Shown here: positions 1-5,383 of the stretch, piece by piece
Layout: each line of letters begins with the position of its first letter
How positions within the stretch are numbered: position 1 is the stretch's first letter
NCBI GenBank assembly: GCA_016650415.1
Contig: JAENVU010000025.1
Span: 1-6,358 of the forward strand
DNA length: 6,358 nucleotides
From: Acidimicrobiia bacterium
Lineage (GTDB): Bacteria; Actinomycetota; Acidimicrobiia; IMCC26256; JAENVU01
Direction: 5' to 3'
The notes under the pieces: generated by a model
Seen by the model: the letters and a program-made list of their open reading frames with translations, nothing else
The model's database searches: none
What the model was told of the DNA's origin: nothing
Translations under genes and position numbers: made by a program

Positions 1-421
1 ACGTCTCCATCATCACCCGGTGGTTGTCGCCCAGCGCATCGGTCTCCGCCAGTTGGTGCAGGCCGGCGGGCTGGTACACGCCCGTCGACGAGCAGTGCAG
101 GACGGCCTTGGCGTTGCGACAGTGCTGCATGAGCAGACCGGCCGCTTCCGCGTTCGCGGCGATGTCGACGTCCCATCGATTGCTCTTCACCACCGCCAGG
201 TTCAGCAGGTAGTCGATGTCGGCCGGCACGTTCGAGAAGTCGCCGGCGGCGAGGTTCGTCTCGATACAGGTCACGCCCGCGGCTTCCAACTGCGCCCGCG
301 CCTCCGGGTCGCGGAAGCGAGCGAGGCCGATGACCTCGTTGTGCTCGGCGAGGGCGAGAGTGACGGGAAGGGCAACCTGGCCGGTCGGTCCGGTGACGAT
401 GATGCGAGAATCGGTGATCAT
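1..421 (-). CDS. NAD(P)-dependent epimerase/dehydratase, extended SDR family (N-terminal part)
   Basis: The 5' 140 codons of a gene read leftwards off the window edge; the full family length is usually about 280-330 residues. The product begins MITDSRIIVTGPTGQVALPV. A beta strand leads into G11-P-T-G14-Q-V-A17, the GxxGxxA nucleotide-binding turn of extended SDRs. The second strand ends in LARFRD (residues 33-38); arginines there would suit NADP(H), but this is weak inference. N90 lies in the helix before strand 5, and CSSTGVY (110-116) is the SS-x-x-VY segment carrying the catalytic Ser/Thr. The YxxxK pair would lie beyond the edge. Family members act on sugar-nucleotides, steroids or other alcohols and ketones in the cytoplasm; the substrate cannot be inferred. 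ATG at 419-421 is chosen because the Rossmann strand follows at once and a -10-like hexamer sits 7 nt upstream. A GTG 9 nt further up is a possible alternative. The gene is 76 nt downstream of the aldo/keto reductase and probably has its own promoter. Confidence 0.85.
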   Translation of the reverse strand, partial: MITDSRIIVTGPTGQVALPVTLALAEHNEVIGLARFRDPEARAQLEAAGVTCIETNLAAGDFSNVPADIDYLLNLAVVKSNRWDVDIAANAEAAGLLMQHCRNAKAVLHCSSTGVYQPAGLHQLAETDALGDNHRVMMET

Positions 422-428
422 GCCGCGC

Positions 429-434
429 ACCGTA
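429..434 (-). promoter_or_regulatory. Candidate -10 element (TACGGT) for a leaderless epimerase mRNA
   Basis: Read on the minus strand, TACGGT is followed by the 7-nt spacer GCGCGGC and then the ATG. No Shine-Dalgarno is visible. A -10 this close to the start codon would put the transcription start at or next to the A of ATG. A weak -35 (TTGTCG, 4 of 6 matches to TTGACA) lies 15 nt upstream, a short spacing. Confidence 0.45.
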
Positions 435-440
435 GCGCCG

Positions 441-487
441 TTCCGGCGTCGACAACTCGCTCTCCGCACGAGCTATTGACGCCGGAA
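441..487. repeat. 10-bp perfect inverted repeat between the aldo/keto reductase and epimerase genes
   Basis: The arms TTCCGGCGTC (441-450) and GACGCCGGAA (478-487) are exact reverse complements separated by 27 nt. Inside the loop, CTCG (456-459) can pair with CGAG (469-472), giving a nested hairpin. It starts 10 nt past the aldo/keto reductase stop, which suits a terminator for that transcript, although there is no T-run. One arm also lies between the candidate -35 and -10 of the epimerase, so an operator is equally possible. Confidence 0.5.
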
Positions 488-497
488 TGGAACTCGC

Positions 498-1469
498 TCA
501 GCGTACGGAGGCGTCGACGCGGGTGATGACGTCCGACTCCAACGGGCCGGCGTCAGCCGCGGCAACGCACTCGGCCAGCTCGGTGCGGTTCTTCACGCCG
601 AGGACGACCGACCCGACTCCGGGCATCGACAGCGCGTACCGGTGCGCGAGCATCGCCGGCGACGTACCCAACTCGGCCGCCAGCAACCGGAACGGGGCGG
701 CGCGCCCGTAATCGAGTTGGTCGAGGTCGTCGGCCGGGAGCGAACGGTCGATCGCGTCGGTGAGCGCGCCCGCTTGGACCGCCCGGATCCCCAGGACGCC
801 GCATCCCCGCGCCGCGGCCGCGGCAATGACCGTCCGGGGCCGCAACGGCTCGTCGTGCACGTAGATCGCGCCGGTGGAATCCAGGAGGTTGGCCACACAT
901 TGCACCACGGCCGGCGCGGGATCCGACGCGATGACCTCGAGGATCGTGCGGGGCAACCCGATTCCGGTGATCCCCCAGGCGCCGATCCGGCCGTCGGCCA
1001 CCAACGACTCGAACGCCGGCCGCACCTCATCGACGAATCGGGTCCAGGGAGTCGCGAGCCGGGATGCGAACTCCGGGTGTCGCGGTTGGAGGTACCCGTC
1101 CGGCACCACGTTGGAGTGCAGGTACAACACGTCGACCCGATCGAGTTCCAGGGTGGCGAGCGACCGGGTCAACGATCGTTCGATGCGCGCCGGCACCTCA
1201 CCCGGGCCGGGATCGCCGAGCATCACCTTGGTCCCGACTCGGACGCCCGCGGGCAGACGCCCACGAAAGGCCTCCCCCACGACGGCCTCGGCCTCACCGC
1301 GCCCGTACGTGGGCGCGAGATCGAGCAGCGTGATGCCGGCGTCGGTCGCGGCGTGAACCGTGGCCACGGCCTCGTCGCGCGAGGTCGTACCCCACACCTG
1401 ACCGAGCCCACCGCCGCCCAGGGTGAGCGCGCTCACCGGGCCGAGCGGACCGAGCGTTCGGGTCTCCAT
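498..1469 (-). CDS. Aldo/keto reductase family oxidoreductase
   Basis: A complete 323-aa protein of normal aldo/keto reductase length: a cytoplasmic (beta/alpha)8-barrel enzyme reducing carbonyls, or oxidising alcohols, with NAD(P)H. The catalytic tetrad is readable: D50 and Y55 in LLDLAPTYGRGEAE, K81 in VGTKV, and H118 in VDVLYLHS. The C-terminal cofactor segment is present as VVLGVKNRTELAE (288-300), where K293, N294 and R295 resemble the usual phosphate/adenine contacts. Helix 7-8 features (GTSPAMLAHRYALSMPGV) are also normal. ATG at 1467-1469 is preferred because GGGA (1477-1480) lies 7 nt upstream; an in-frame GTG at 1473-1475 overlaps the SDR stop as GTGA and would add two residues. Either start implies translational coupling to the SDR gene upstream. 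The substrate is unknown: family members with this motif set act on aldoses, pyridoxal, steroids and xenobiotic carbonyls. Nothing is truncated or missing. Confidence 0.9.
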   Translation of the reverse strand: METRTLGPLGPVSALTLGGGGLGQVWGTTSRDEAVATVHAATDAGITLLDLAPTYGRGEAEAVVGEAFRGRLPAGVRVGTKVMLGDPGPGEVPARIERSLTRSLATLELDRVDVLYLHSNVVPDGYLQPRHPEFASRLATPWTRFVDEVRPAFESLVADGRIGAWGITGIGLPRTILEVIASDPAPAVVQCVANLLDSTGAIYVHDEPLRPRTVIAAAAARGCGVLGIRAVQAGALTDAIDRSLPADDLDQLDYGRAAPFRLLAAELGTSPAMLAHRYALSMPGVGSVVLGVKNRTELAECVAAADAGPLESDVITRVDASVR

Positions 1470-1480
1470 GCTCACATCCC
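1470..1480 (-). promoter_or_regulatory. Overlap/ribosome-binding junction between the SDR and aldo/keto reductase genes
   Basis: On the minus strand the SDR reading frame ends GGG-ATG-TGA, and the next ATG begins 2 nt after the TGA. The GGGA (1477-1480) inside the last SDR codons is the only Shine-Dalgarno-like element and is 7 nt from that ATG. It is only 1 nt from the alternative GTG at 1475, which favours the ATG as the start. Confidence 0.55.
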
Positions 1481-2245
1481 GAACTGGCGCAGGATCGCGT
1501 CGGCCTGGGAGTTGGGCAGGTACGAACCGCCGTCGACCACGAGGTTGTGACCGGTGATGTACGCCGCCAACGGCGACATCAGGAACACCACGGCGTTGGC
1601 GACGTCGGACGCGGTGCCCACCCGTCGGAGCGGGGTGGCGTCCTCGACGGCAGTCCGCACCTCGCGGTCGGCGAGCACCCCGGCGGTCAACGGTGTCTCG
1701 ATCAGGCCGGGCGACACGCAGTTGACCCGGAGATCCGGTCCGTACTCGAGGGCCGCGTCCATCGTCAGGGAGATCACCCCGGCCTTGGCCGCCGAGTACG
1801 GACCCTCGAAGCGAGTCGGGCGTATCCCGGAGACCGACGCATGGTTGACGATGCAACCCCCGCCCCGCGCCCGCAGCAAGGGCACCGCGGCACGGATGCC
1901 GTAGAAGGTGCCGGCGAGGTTGACGTCGACGAGCTTGGCGAACAAGCGGTCCGAGTAGTCGTGCAGCGGTTTCGCCGCGCCGATGCCCGCGTTGTTGAAC
2001 AGCGCAGTCATGCCGCCCAGCGCCGCATCGGCTGCGGTGATCGCCGCGCGGCAGGCCTCGGGGTCGGACACGTCGGCGACGAATCCGGCGCCCGCGACGT
2101 CGGCGGCCACGGCGTGCGCGCCGGCTTCGTCGATGTCGACGATCGCCACCGCGCCACCGTGTTCGTGCACCAAACGGGCGGTGGCCGCACCGATCCCCGA
2201 CGCGCCGCCGGTGATCACGACGTTCTGACCCTCGAGAAGTCCCAT
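1472..2245 (-). CDS. Classical short-chain dehydrogenase/reductase (SDR)
   Basis: A complete 257-aa classical SDR, matching the family's usual 250-260 residues. In order: the dinucleotide-binding motif T12-G-G-A-S-G-I-G19; acidic D37 at the end of beta-2 (IVDID), which in this family usually means NAD(H) rather than NADP(H); NNAG at 84-87; N109 in the active-site helix; catalytic S137, Y150 and K154 (SVSG...PYSAAKAG); and the PG turn at 179-180 followed by ETPLT in the substrate lid. VDGG (237-240) near the end is typical, followed by a 17-residue tail. The enzyme should oxidise a secondary alcohol or reduce a ketone in the cytoplasm; steroid, acyl or sugar substrates are all plausible and none is specified by the sequence. 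It leads a two-gene unit with the aldo/keto reductase. The start at 2245 has two possible initiation modes: AGGA 7 nt upstream as Shine-Dalgarno, or TAGGAT as a -10 for a leaderless mRNA. Confidence 0.93.
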   Translation of the reverse strand: MGLLEGQNVVITGGASGIGAATARLVHEHGGAVAIVDIDEAGAHAVAADVAGAGFVADVSDPEACRAAITAADAALGGMTALFNNAGIGAAKPLHDYSDRLFAKLVDVNLAGTFYGIRAAVPLLRARGGGCIVNHASVSGIRPTRFEGPYSAAKAGVISLTMDAALEYGPDLRVNCVSPGLIETPLTAGVLADREVRTAVEDATPLRRVGTASDVANAVVFLMSPLAAYITGHNLVVDGGSYLPNSQADAILRQFGM

Positions 2246-2251
2246 CCCGGG

Positions 2252-2257
2252 ATCCTA
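2252..2257 (-). promoter_or_regulatory. Candidate -10 element (TAGGAT) upstream of the SDR gene, overlapping an AGGA ribosome-binding site
   Basis: On the minus strand TAGGAT is followed by CCCGGG and then ATG, a 6-nt spacer that fits leaderless initiation. A TTGTGT (2273-2278) lies 15 nt upstream as a weak -35. The AGGA within the hexamer could instead serve as a Shine-Dalgarno if transcription starts further up; the sequence alone does not separate these. Confidence 0.4.
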
Positions 2258-2277
2258 GATACCCGTCCCGACACACA

Positions 2278-2307
2278 AGTGAGGGGAGGCCGAAGCCTCC
2301 CCTCACT
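2278..2307 (-). terminator. Intrinsic-type terminator hairpin of the HU gene with a C(UUCG)G tetraloop
   Basis: A perfect 13-bp stem: AGTGAGGGGAGGC at 2278-2290 and GCCTCCCCTCACT at 2295-2307, loop CGAA on the plus strand. In the minus-strand RNA the loop becomes UUCG closed by C-G, the exceptionally stable tetraloop. It begins 23 nt after the HU stop codon and ends where the candidate SDR promoter begins. A U-run is lacking (TGTGTG follows), which is common in GC-rich actinobacterial terminators. Confidence 0.8.
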
Positions 2308-2330
2308 CAGTCAGACAGTGCCGGTGCCGG

Positions 2331-2612
2331 CTATTTGCCTGCGAGCACCGCGTCCTTGAATGCCTTCAACGGCGTGATCCGAGCCTTTTTCGAAGCCGCG
2401 ATCTTGATGGCCTCGCCGGTGGCCGGGTTGCGGCCCATACGGGCGGCACGCTCGACGCGGGCGAACTTGCAGAAACCGGAAATGGCAACCGGCTCCCCTT
2501 TCGAAACAGTCTCAGTCACGACGTCCGTGAAGGCAGACAGGAATGCGTCCGTTGTCTTCTTCTCGGATCCCGTGCGCTCTGCGAGCGCGGCGACCAGCTC
2601 TCTGCGATTCAC
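2331..2612 (-). CDS. HU-family nucleoid DNA-binding protein, 93 aa
   Basis: The product is a small basic HU/IHF-family protein of standard core length (about 90 residues), expected to dimerise and bend DNA in the nucleoid. The N-terminal helices (MNRRELVAALAERTGSEKK) form the dimer body. The family signature runs from G46-F47 through R61-N-P-A-T-G66 at the arm tip, with P63 as the intercalating proline, and the protein ends KAFKDAVLAGK. It has no Lys/Ala-rich C-terminal tail of the kind on mycobacterial HupB, so it resembles short HU proteins. Position 48 is Cys (GFCKF), where Gly is usual (GFGxF). The start is GTG at 2610-2612, fixed by an AAGGAG Shine-Dalgarno 6 nt upstream and by alignment of the first helix with known HU proteins. 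It is transcribed alone: a strong hairpin follows and the gene upstream is divergent. IHF-like function is possible but the short single-gene form favours HU. Confidence 0.95.
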   Translation of the reverse strand: MNRRELVAALAERTGSEKKTTDAFLSAFTDVVTETVSKGEPVAISGFCKFARVERAARMGRNPATGEAIKIAASKKARITPLKAFKDAVLAGK

Positions 2613-2618
2613 TGCCTA

Positions 2619-2624
2619 CTCCTT
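2619..2624 (-). promoter_or_regulatory. Strong Shine-Dalgarno (AAGGAG) for the HU gene
   Basis: On the minus strand AAGGAG precedes the GTG start by the 6-nt spacer TAGGCA. It is the only full-consensus ribosome-binding site in the window and settles the GTG start. It implies that the HU mRNA has a real 5' leader, unlike its neighbours. I could not place its promoter with confidence. Confidence 0.75.
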
Positions 2625-2655
2625 CAGTTGCGGTCAGTGGAACGGGCGTCAGCCT

Positions 2656-2667
2656 GGCATGCATGCC
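2656..2667. repeat. 12-bp perfect palindrome GGCATGCATGCC in the HU upstream region
   Basis: The sequence equals its own reverse complement over 12 bp and does not extend further. It lies 44 nt upstream of the HU start codon, where a promoter or operator is expected. A regulator site is possible; no matching known operator is recognised. Confidence 0.5.
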
Positions 2668-2811
2668 CGCAGAAAGGGCGGATTTCCGGGGACTTTTGCC
2701 GATTCTCCGCCGAGAAACCCTCCGGAGCCGCCCGGATTGCCCCATTCGCGCCCCGTCTGAGGCGCAGCTGAGGGGCCGGTCACGACTTTGCCCTCTTTTT
2801 GCGGACTCGTT

Positions 2812-2828
2812 CGCACGCGCGTTGTGCG
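2812..2828. repeat. Short inverted repeat upstream of the DUF2231 gene
   Basis: CGCAC (2812-2816) and GTGCG (2824-2828) flank a 7-nt spacer, ending 7 nt before the candidate -10. It covers the place where a -35 would be, so it could be an operator. Five-base arms in GC-rich DNA can easily arise by chance. Confidence 0.25.
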
Positions 2829-2835
2829 GGTTCCG

Positions 2836-2841
2836 TACCGT
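2836..2841 (+). promoter_or_regulatory. Candidate -10 element (TACCGT) for a leaderless DUF2231 mRNA
   Basis: TACCGT is followed by the 7-nt spacer GCCGCGC and then ATG at 2849, the same geometry as upstream of the epimerase and acyl-CoA synthetase genes. No Shine-Dalgarno is present and no good -35 is visible. Confidence 0.45.
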
Positions 2842-2848
2842 GCCGCGC

Positions 2849-3382
2849 ATGGACATCAAGACGCTCTTCGGCCTGCCCGCTCACCCCCTCTTGGTCCACA
2901 TCCCGATCGTGCTGATCCCGCTCGCGGCGTTCGGCGTGCTCGGCCTCTGGTGGGAGCCGTGGCGGCGGCGATTCGGCTGGGCTACGGCCGTCGTCCTGAT
3001 GGTCGCGGGGATCTTCACGCAGCTGGCCATCGGCAGCGGCCAGGCGCTCAGGGGCGAGATCAAGCGGACCGCCCTCGAACGGGCCCACACCCAAATCGCC
3101 GAAGACATCCGACCGTTCCTGTTGCTGTTCTTCATTGCCCTCGTCGCGTTCCTGTACCTGGAGCGACGCCACCGCGCCGACGGACCCGTCAGCATGAAGA
3201 ACCCGATCCTCGCCGGGACCCTCGCCGTCACGATCCTGCTCGCGGCCACCTCCGTCTACTGGGTGATACGGATCGGTCACACCGGATCGAAGGCCGTGTG
3301 GCAGCCCAAGATCAGCGCCCACGAGAACTCCGAGAACACCAACGGCGGACAGGAGACCGGCTCGGCCGACAACGGCGGGTGA
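2849..3382 (+). CDS. DUF2231-type integral membrane protein, four transmembrane helices
   Basis: The 177-aa product has four hydrophobic helices at about residues 12-35, 43-65, 88-105 and 117-140, then a hydrophilic Asn/Gly/Glu-rich tail (about 150-177). The opening GLPAHPLLVHIPIVLIP is the typical start of the DUF2231 family, whose function is unknown, and a second family-like segment is RIGHTGSKAVW (141-151). Histidines H12, H17, H80 and H144 lie near helix ends and resemble the conserved positions of the family; heme or metal binding is an inference only. There is no cleavable signal peptide; the first helix is probably a membrane anchor. The start at 2849 is chosen because the family motif begins within ten residues and a -10-like hexamer sits 7 nt upstream, although the frame stays open further up. 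The helicase gene begins 25 nt downstream, so co-transcription is possible, though the helicase may also have its own start. Confidence 0.85.
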   Translation: MDIKTLFGLPAHPLLVHIPIVLIPLAAFGVLGLWWEPWRRRFGWATAVVLMVAGIFTQLAIGSGQALRGEIKRTALERAHTQIAEDIRPFLLLFFIALVAFLYLERRHRADGPVSMKNPILAGTLAVTILLAATSVYWVIRIGHTGSKAVWQPKISAHENSENTNGGQETGSADNGG

Positions 3383-3395
3383 GCCGACCGCGTGT

Positions 3396-3401
3396 CAAAG
3401 T
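3396..3401 (+). promoter_or_regulatory. Weak candidate -10 element (CAAAGT) before the helicase gene
   Basis: TGT-CAAAGT ends 6 nt before the ATG at 3408. It departs from TANNNT at the first base, but the preceding TG fits an extended -10. No Shine-Dalgarno beyond a GGG next to the ATG is seen, so either leaderless initiation or read-through from the DUF2231 gene would have to supply translation. Confidence 0.25.
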
Positions 3402-3407
3402 CACGGG

Positions 3408-5330
3408 ATGGCGGAGGCGAACTACGAGACGGTGTTGACCCGCGCCGTCGACGCGCTCGGCGGCGATGAACGGCCCGGTCAGCTGGCGCTCGCCGCGGCG
3501 ATCGCCGATGCCATCGGGACCGGGCATCACCTCGTCGCCGAGGCGCCCACCGGATCGGGCAAGTCGCTTGCGTATCTCGCCCCCGCGATCGCCTCGGGAA
3601 AACGGGTCGTCGTCGCGACGGCCACGCTGACCCTGCAAGACCAGCTCTGGAGTAAGGACCTCCCCCACCTGCGTGAGCACGGCGGAGTCCCGTTCACGGG
3701 TGCACTGTTGAAGGGACGCGGGCAGTACGTCTGCCGGGCGAAGCTCAACCGGGCGCGCGAGGGTCAGCCTCTCCTCGATGAGCGGCCCGGTCCGACCCTC
3801 GAGCGCGACGTCGAACGACTCGTCCGCTTCGTCGCGTCGTCCAGCACCGGAGACTTCGCCGACGTCGATGTGGCCGACGCATCTCGTCGCATCGCGAGTT
3901 GCGCGCCACGTGAATGTCCCGGCGCCAACAAATGCGACGACGGCGACGACTGTTTCGCCGAACACGCGCGCAAGCGCGCCGCCACGGCCAACATCCTCGT
4001 CGTGAACCACGCGCTCTACTGCGCGCACCTGTCGTCGAGCGGTGCGGTGCTTCCGGAGCACGACTTCGTGGTGTTCGACGAGGCGCACGGTCTCGCCGAC
4101 GTCGCCACCAACGCCTTCGGCATCGACCTCACTCCGGGCGGCCTCCGCCAGCTCGCCAGCCGTCTCACCGGCGTGGGCGTCAGTCGCGGCGACTCCGACC
4201 CGATCGCCGCGGCGGCCGATGCGCTCGAACGGGCGTTGGACAAGGCCGATGGCCGCCTGGACCCCACCGCAGGACCGATGGCCGACGCCTTGGGCAGCGC
4301 CGCGGAGCGACTGGCGGGCGCGATCCCATCGATCGACGCCAGCGGTGACCCCACCGCCGCGGCGCAGACGACTCAGCTGGCCGCGTCCCGCCTCGACGCG
4401 TTACGCCGGCTCCGCGCCCCGGACCCCGATGAAGTCGTCTGGGCCGAACGGGAGACGCTCCACCTGGCCCCGATCGACGTGTCGAAGATCCTGGGCGCAC
4501 GCCTCTTCGCCCTGACCCCGACGGTGCTCACGTCGGCCACACTGGGCGGTGGCGTTCGGTTCACGGCGCTGACGCGCCGACTCGGCCTCGATCCGACGGC
4601 CGAGGTCGGACCGATCTTCATCCCCGACGACGAGGACGGCGCCGACGACATGCGGCTCCCCGGCGTCGGCTACGCGGACCTCGCGGTCGAGTCCCCGTTC
4701 GATTTCCGGGAACAGGCGATGCTCTACGTGCCCCGCCACCTCCCCGAGCCTCGCGACCCGGCGTGGGCCGAGGCGGCCACCAAGGAAACCGCTCGGCTGG
4801 CCGACGCCGCCGGGGGCCGCGCCCTGGTGCTGTGCACCTCGCGAGCCGCGGTCGACCGCATGGCGGCCACGTTGCGCGCCGAGACCGACCATCCGGTTCT
4901 CGTCCAAGGCGAGAGCGCCAAGGCGGTACTCCTCGAACGATTCGGCGCCGAGGAGCAGTCCTGTCTCGTCGCGACCCGGAGTTTCTGGACCGGTGTCGAC
5001 ATTCCGGGGCCGAGTTGCGTCCTCGTCGTCCTCGATCGGCTGCCCTTCTCCCGGCCCGACGATCCGCTCGCCCAGGCCCGGAGGGAGAGCGCTGAACGAT
5101 CCGGTGGCTCCGGATTCGGTGACGTCGATCTCCCCGCGGCTGCGTTGATCCTCGCCCAGGGGGCGGGGCGGTTGATCCGGAGCCTGAACGATCGCGGCGT
5201 GGTCGCGGTCCTCGACCGGCGGCTGGCCACGGCCGGGTATCGCAACGCGCTCCTCGACGCGCTTCCGCCGATGCGGAGGGTCGTCGACCCCGATGTCGTC
5301 GCCGAGTTCCTCGCGAGCTGTACGCCGTAG
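3408..5330 (+). CDS. dinG: DinG/XPD-type ATP-dependent DNA helicase with an iron-sulfur cluster domain
   Basis: A complete 640-aa superfamily 2 helicase, expected to unwind DNA 5' to 3' during repair and replication stress (forks, R-loops, G4). Motifs in order: Q-like ERPGQ (21-25); Walker A APTGSGKS (46-53); motif Ia ATATLTLQDQL; Fe-S domain cysteines C109, C165, C170 and C176; Walker B DEAH (224-227); motif III TSATL (375-379); motif IV LVLCTS (473-478); motif V TGVDIPGP (528-535); motif VI QGAGRLIRS (584-592). The C-x4-C-x5-C spacing of the last three cysteines matches the cluster ligands known in E. coli DinG. A further C182 follows an acidic CDDGDDC loop. The long region between DEAH and motif III corresponds to the arch domain. 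There is no N-terminal exonuclease domain, unlike DinG of many Firmicutes. ATG at 3408 gives the normal N-terminus. No LexA-type GAAC-N4-GTTC box is visible upstream, so SOS control is not supported. YoaA-like naming is the main alternative. Confidence 0.93.
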   Translation: MAEANYETVLTRAVDALGGDERPGQLALAAAIADAIGTGHHLVAEAPTGSGKSLAYLAPAIASGKRVVVATATLTLQDQLWSKDLPHLREHGGVPFTGALLKGRGQYVCRAKLNRAREGQPLLDERPGPTLERDVERLVRFVASSSTGDFADVDVADASRRIASCAPRECPGANKCDDGDDCFAEHARKRAATANILVVNHALYCAHLSSSGAVLPEHDFVVFDEAHGLADVATNAFGIDLTPGGLRQLASRLTGVGVSRGDSDPIAAAADALERALDKADGRLDPTAGPMADALGSAAERLAGAIPSIDASGDPTAAAQTTQLAASRLDALRRLRAPDPDEVVWAERETLHLAPIDVSKILGARLFALTPTVLTSATLGGGVRFTALTRRLGLDPTAEVGPIFIPDDEDGADDMRLPGVGYADLAVESPFDFREQAMLYVPRHLPEPRDPAWAEAATKETARLADAAGGRALVLCTSRAAVDRMAATLRAETDHPVLVQGESAKAVLLERFGAEEQSCLVATRSFWTGVDIPGPSCVLVVLDRLPFSRPDDPLAQARRESAERSGGSGFGDVDLPAAALILAQGAGRLIRSLNDRGVVAVLDRRLATAGYRNALLDALPPMRRVVDPDVVAEFLASCTP

Positions 5331-5370
5331 TCGGCATCCGGGCCGGGTTTCCCTCGCGACTCCACGCGCA

Positions 5371-5376
5371 TAACGT
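5371..5376 (+). promoter_or_regulatory. Candidate -10 element (TAACGT) for a leaderless acyl-CoA synthetase mRNA
   Basis: TAACGT is followed by the 7-nt spacer CCGCCGC and then GTG at 5384, in the 53-nt gap after the helicase stop. No Shine-Dalgarno is visible and the -35 is poor (TTTCCC at about 17 nt). The gap shows no clear terminator hairpin. Confidence 0.45.
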
Positions 5377-5383
5377 CCGCCGC

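Larger units (their letters stand above)
2613..2848. other. Divergent intergenic region between HU and DUF2231 genes
   Basis: The 236 bp separate the two transcription arms and must hold the promoters of both. Visible are the HU ribosome-binding site, a 12-bp palindrome (2656-2667), a short CTCCGGAG palindrome (2720-2727), a repeated CTGAGG (2757-2762 and 2768-2773), an inverted repeat (2812-2828) and a -10-like hexamer (2836-2841) for the plus-strand gene. The region is slightly richer in A/T runs (for example TTTTT at 2796-2800) than the genes around it. No small gene with a convincing start and ribosome-binding site was seen. Confidence 0.6.

Noticed and set aside
1475..2306. Continuation of the aldo/keto reductase frame upstream to 2306, which would give a 602-aa fusion protein
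   Set aside because: This part is Arg/Gly-rich and is an out-of-frame shadow of the SDR gene, which has all its catalytic motifs in another frame of the same strand. Family homology of the aldo/keto reductase starts at about 1469.
642..2359. Long plus-strand open frames (642-1550 and 1547-2359) opposite the SDR and aldo/keto reductase genes
   Set aside because: Their products are Arg/His/Gly-rich with no recognisable domain; such frames are expected opposite real genes in very GC-rich DNA.
2757..2773. CTGAGG direct repeat as a binding-site array
   Set aside because: There are only two 6-bp copies 11 bp apart with no third copy, which is too little in GC-rich DNA.
2543..2848. N-terminal extension of the DUF2231 frame into the intergenic and HU region
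   Set aside because: The extension overlaps the HU start antisense and has no family similarity; the DUF2231 motif and a -10-like element fix the start at 2849.
3340..3407. A LexA (SOS) box upstream of dinG
   Set aside because: No GAAC-N4-GTTC-like sequence was found in this stretch; SOS control was not claimed.
3408..5330. CasDinG-type (type IV CRISPR) helicase or defence-associated helicase
   Set aside because: No CRISPR repeats, cas genes, plasmid genes or defence neighbours are present, and the full iron-sulfur domain and setting fit chromosomal DinG.
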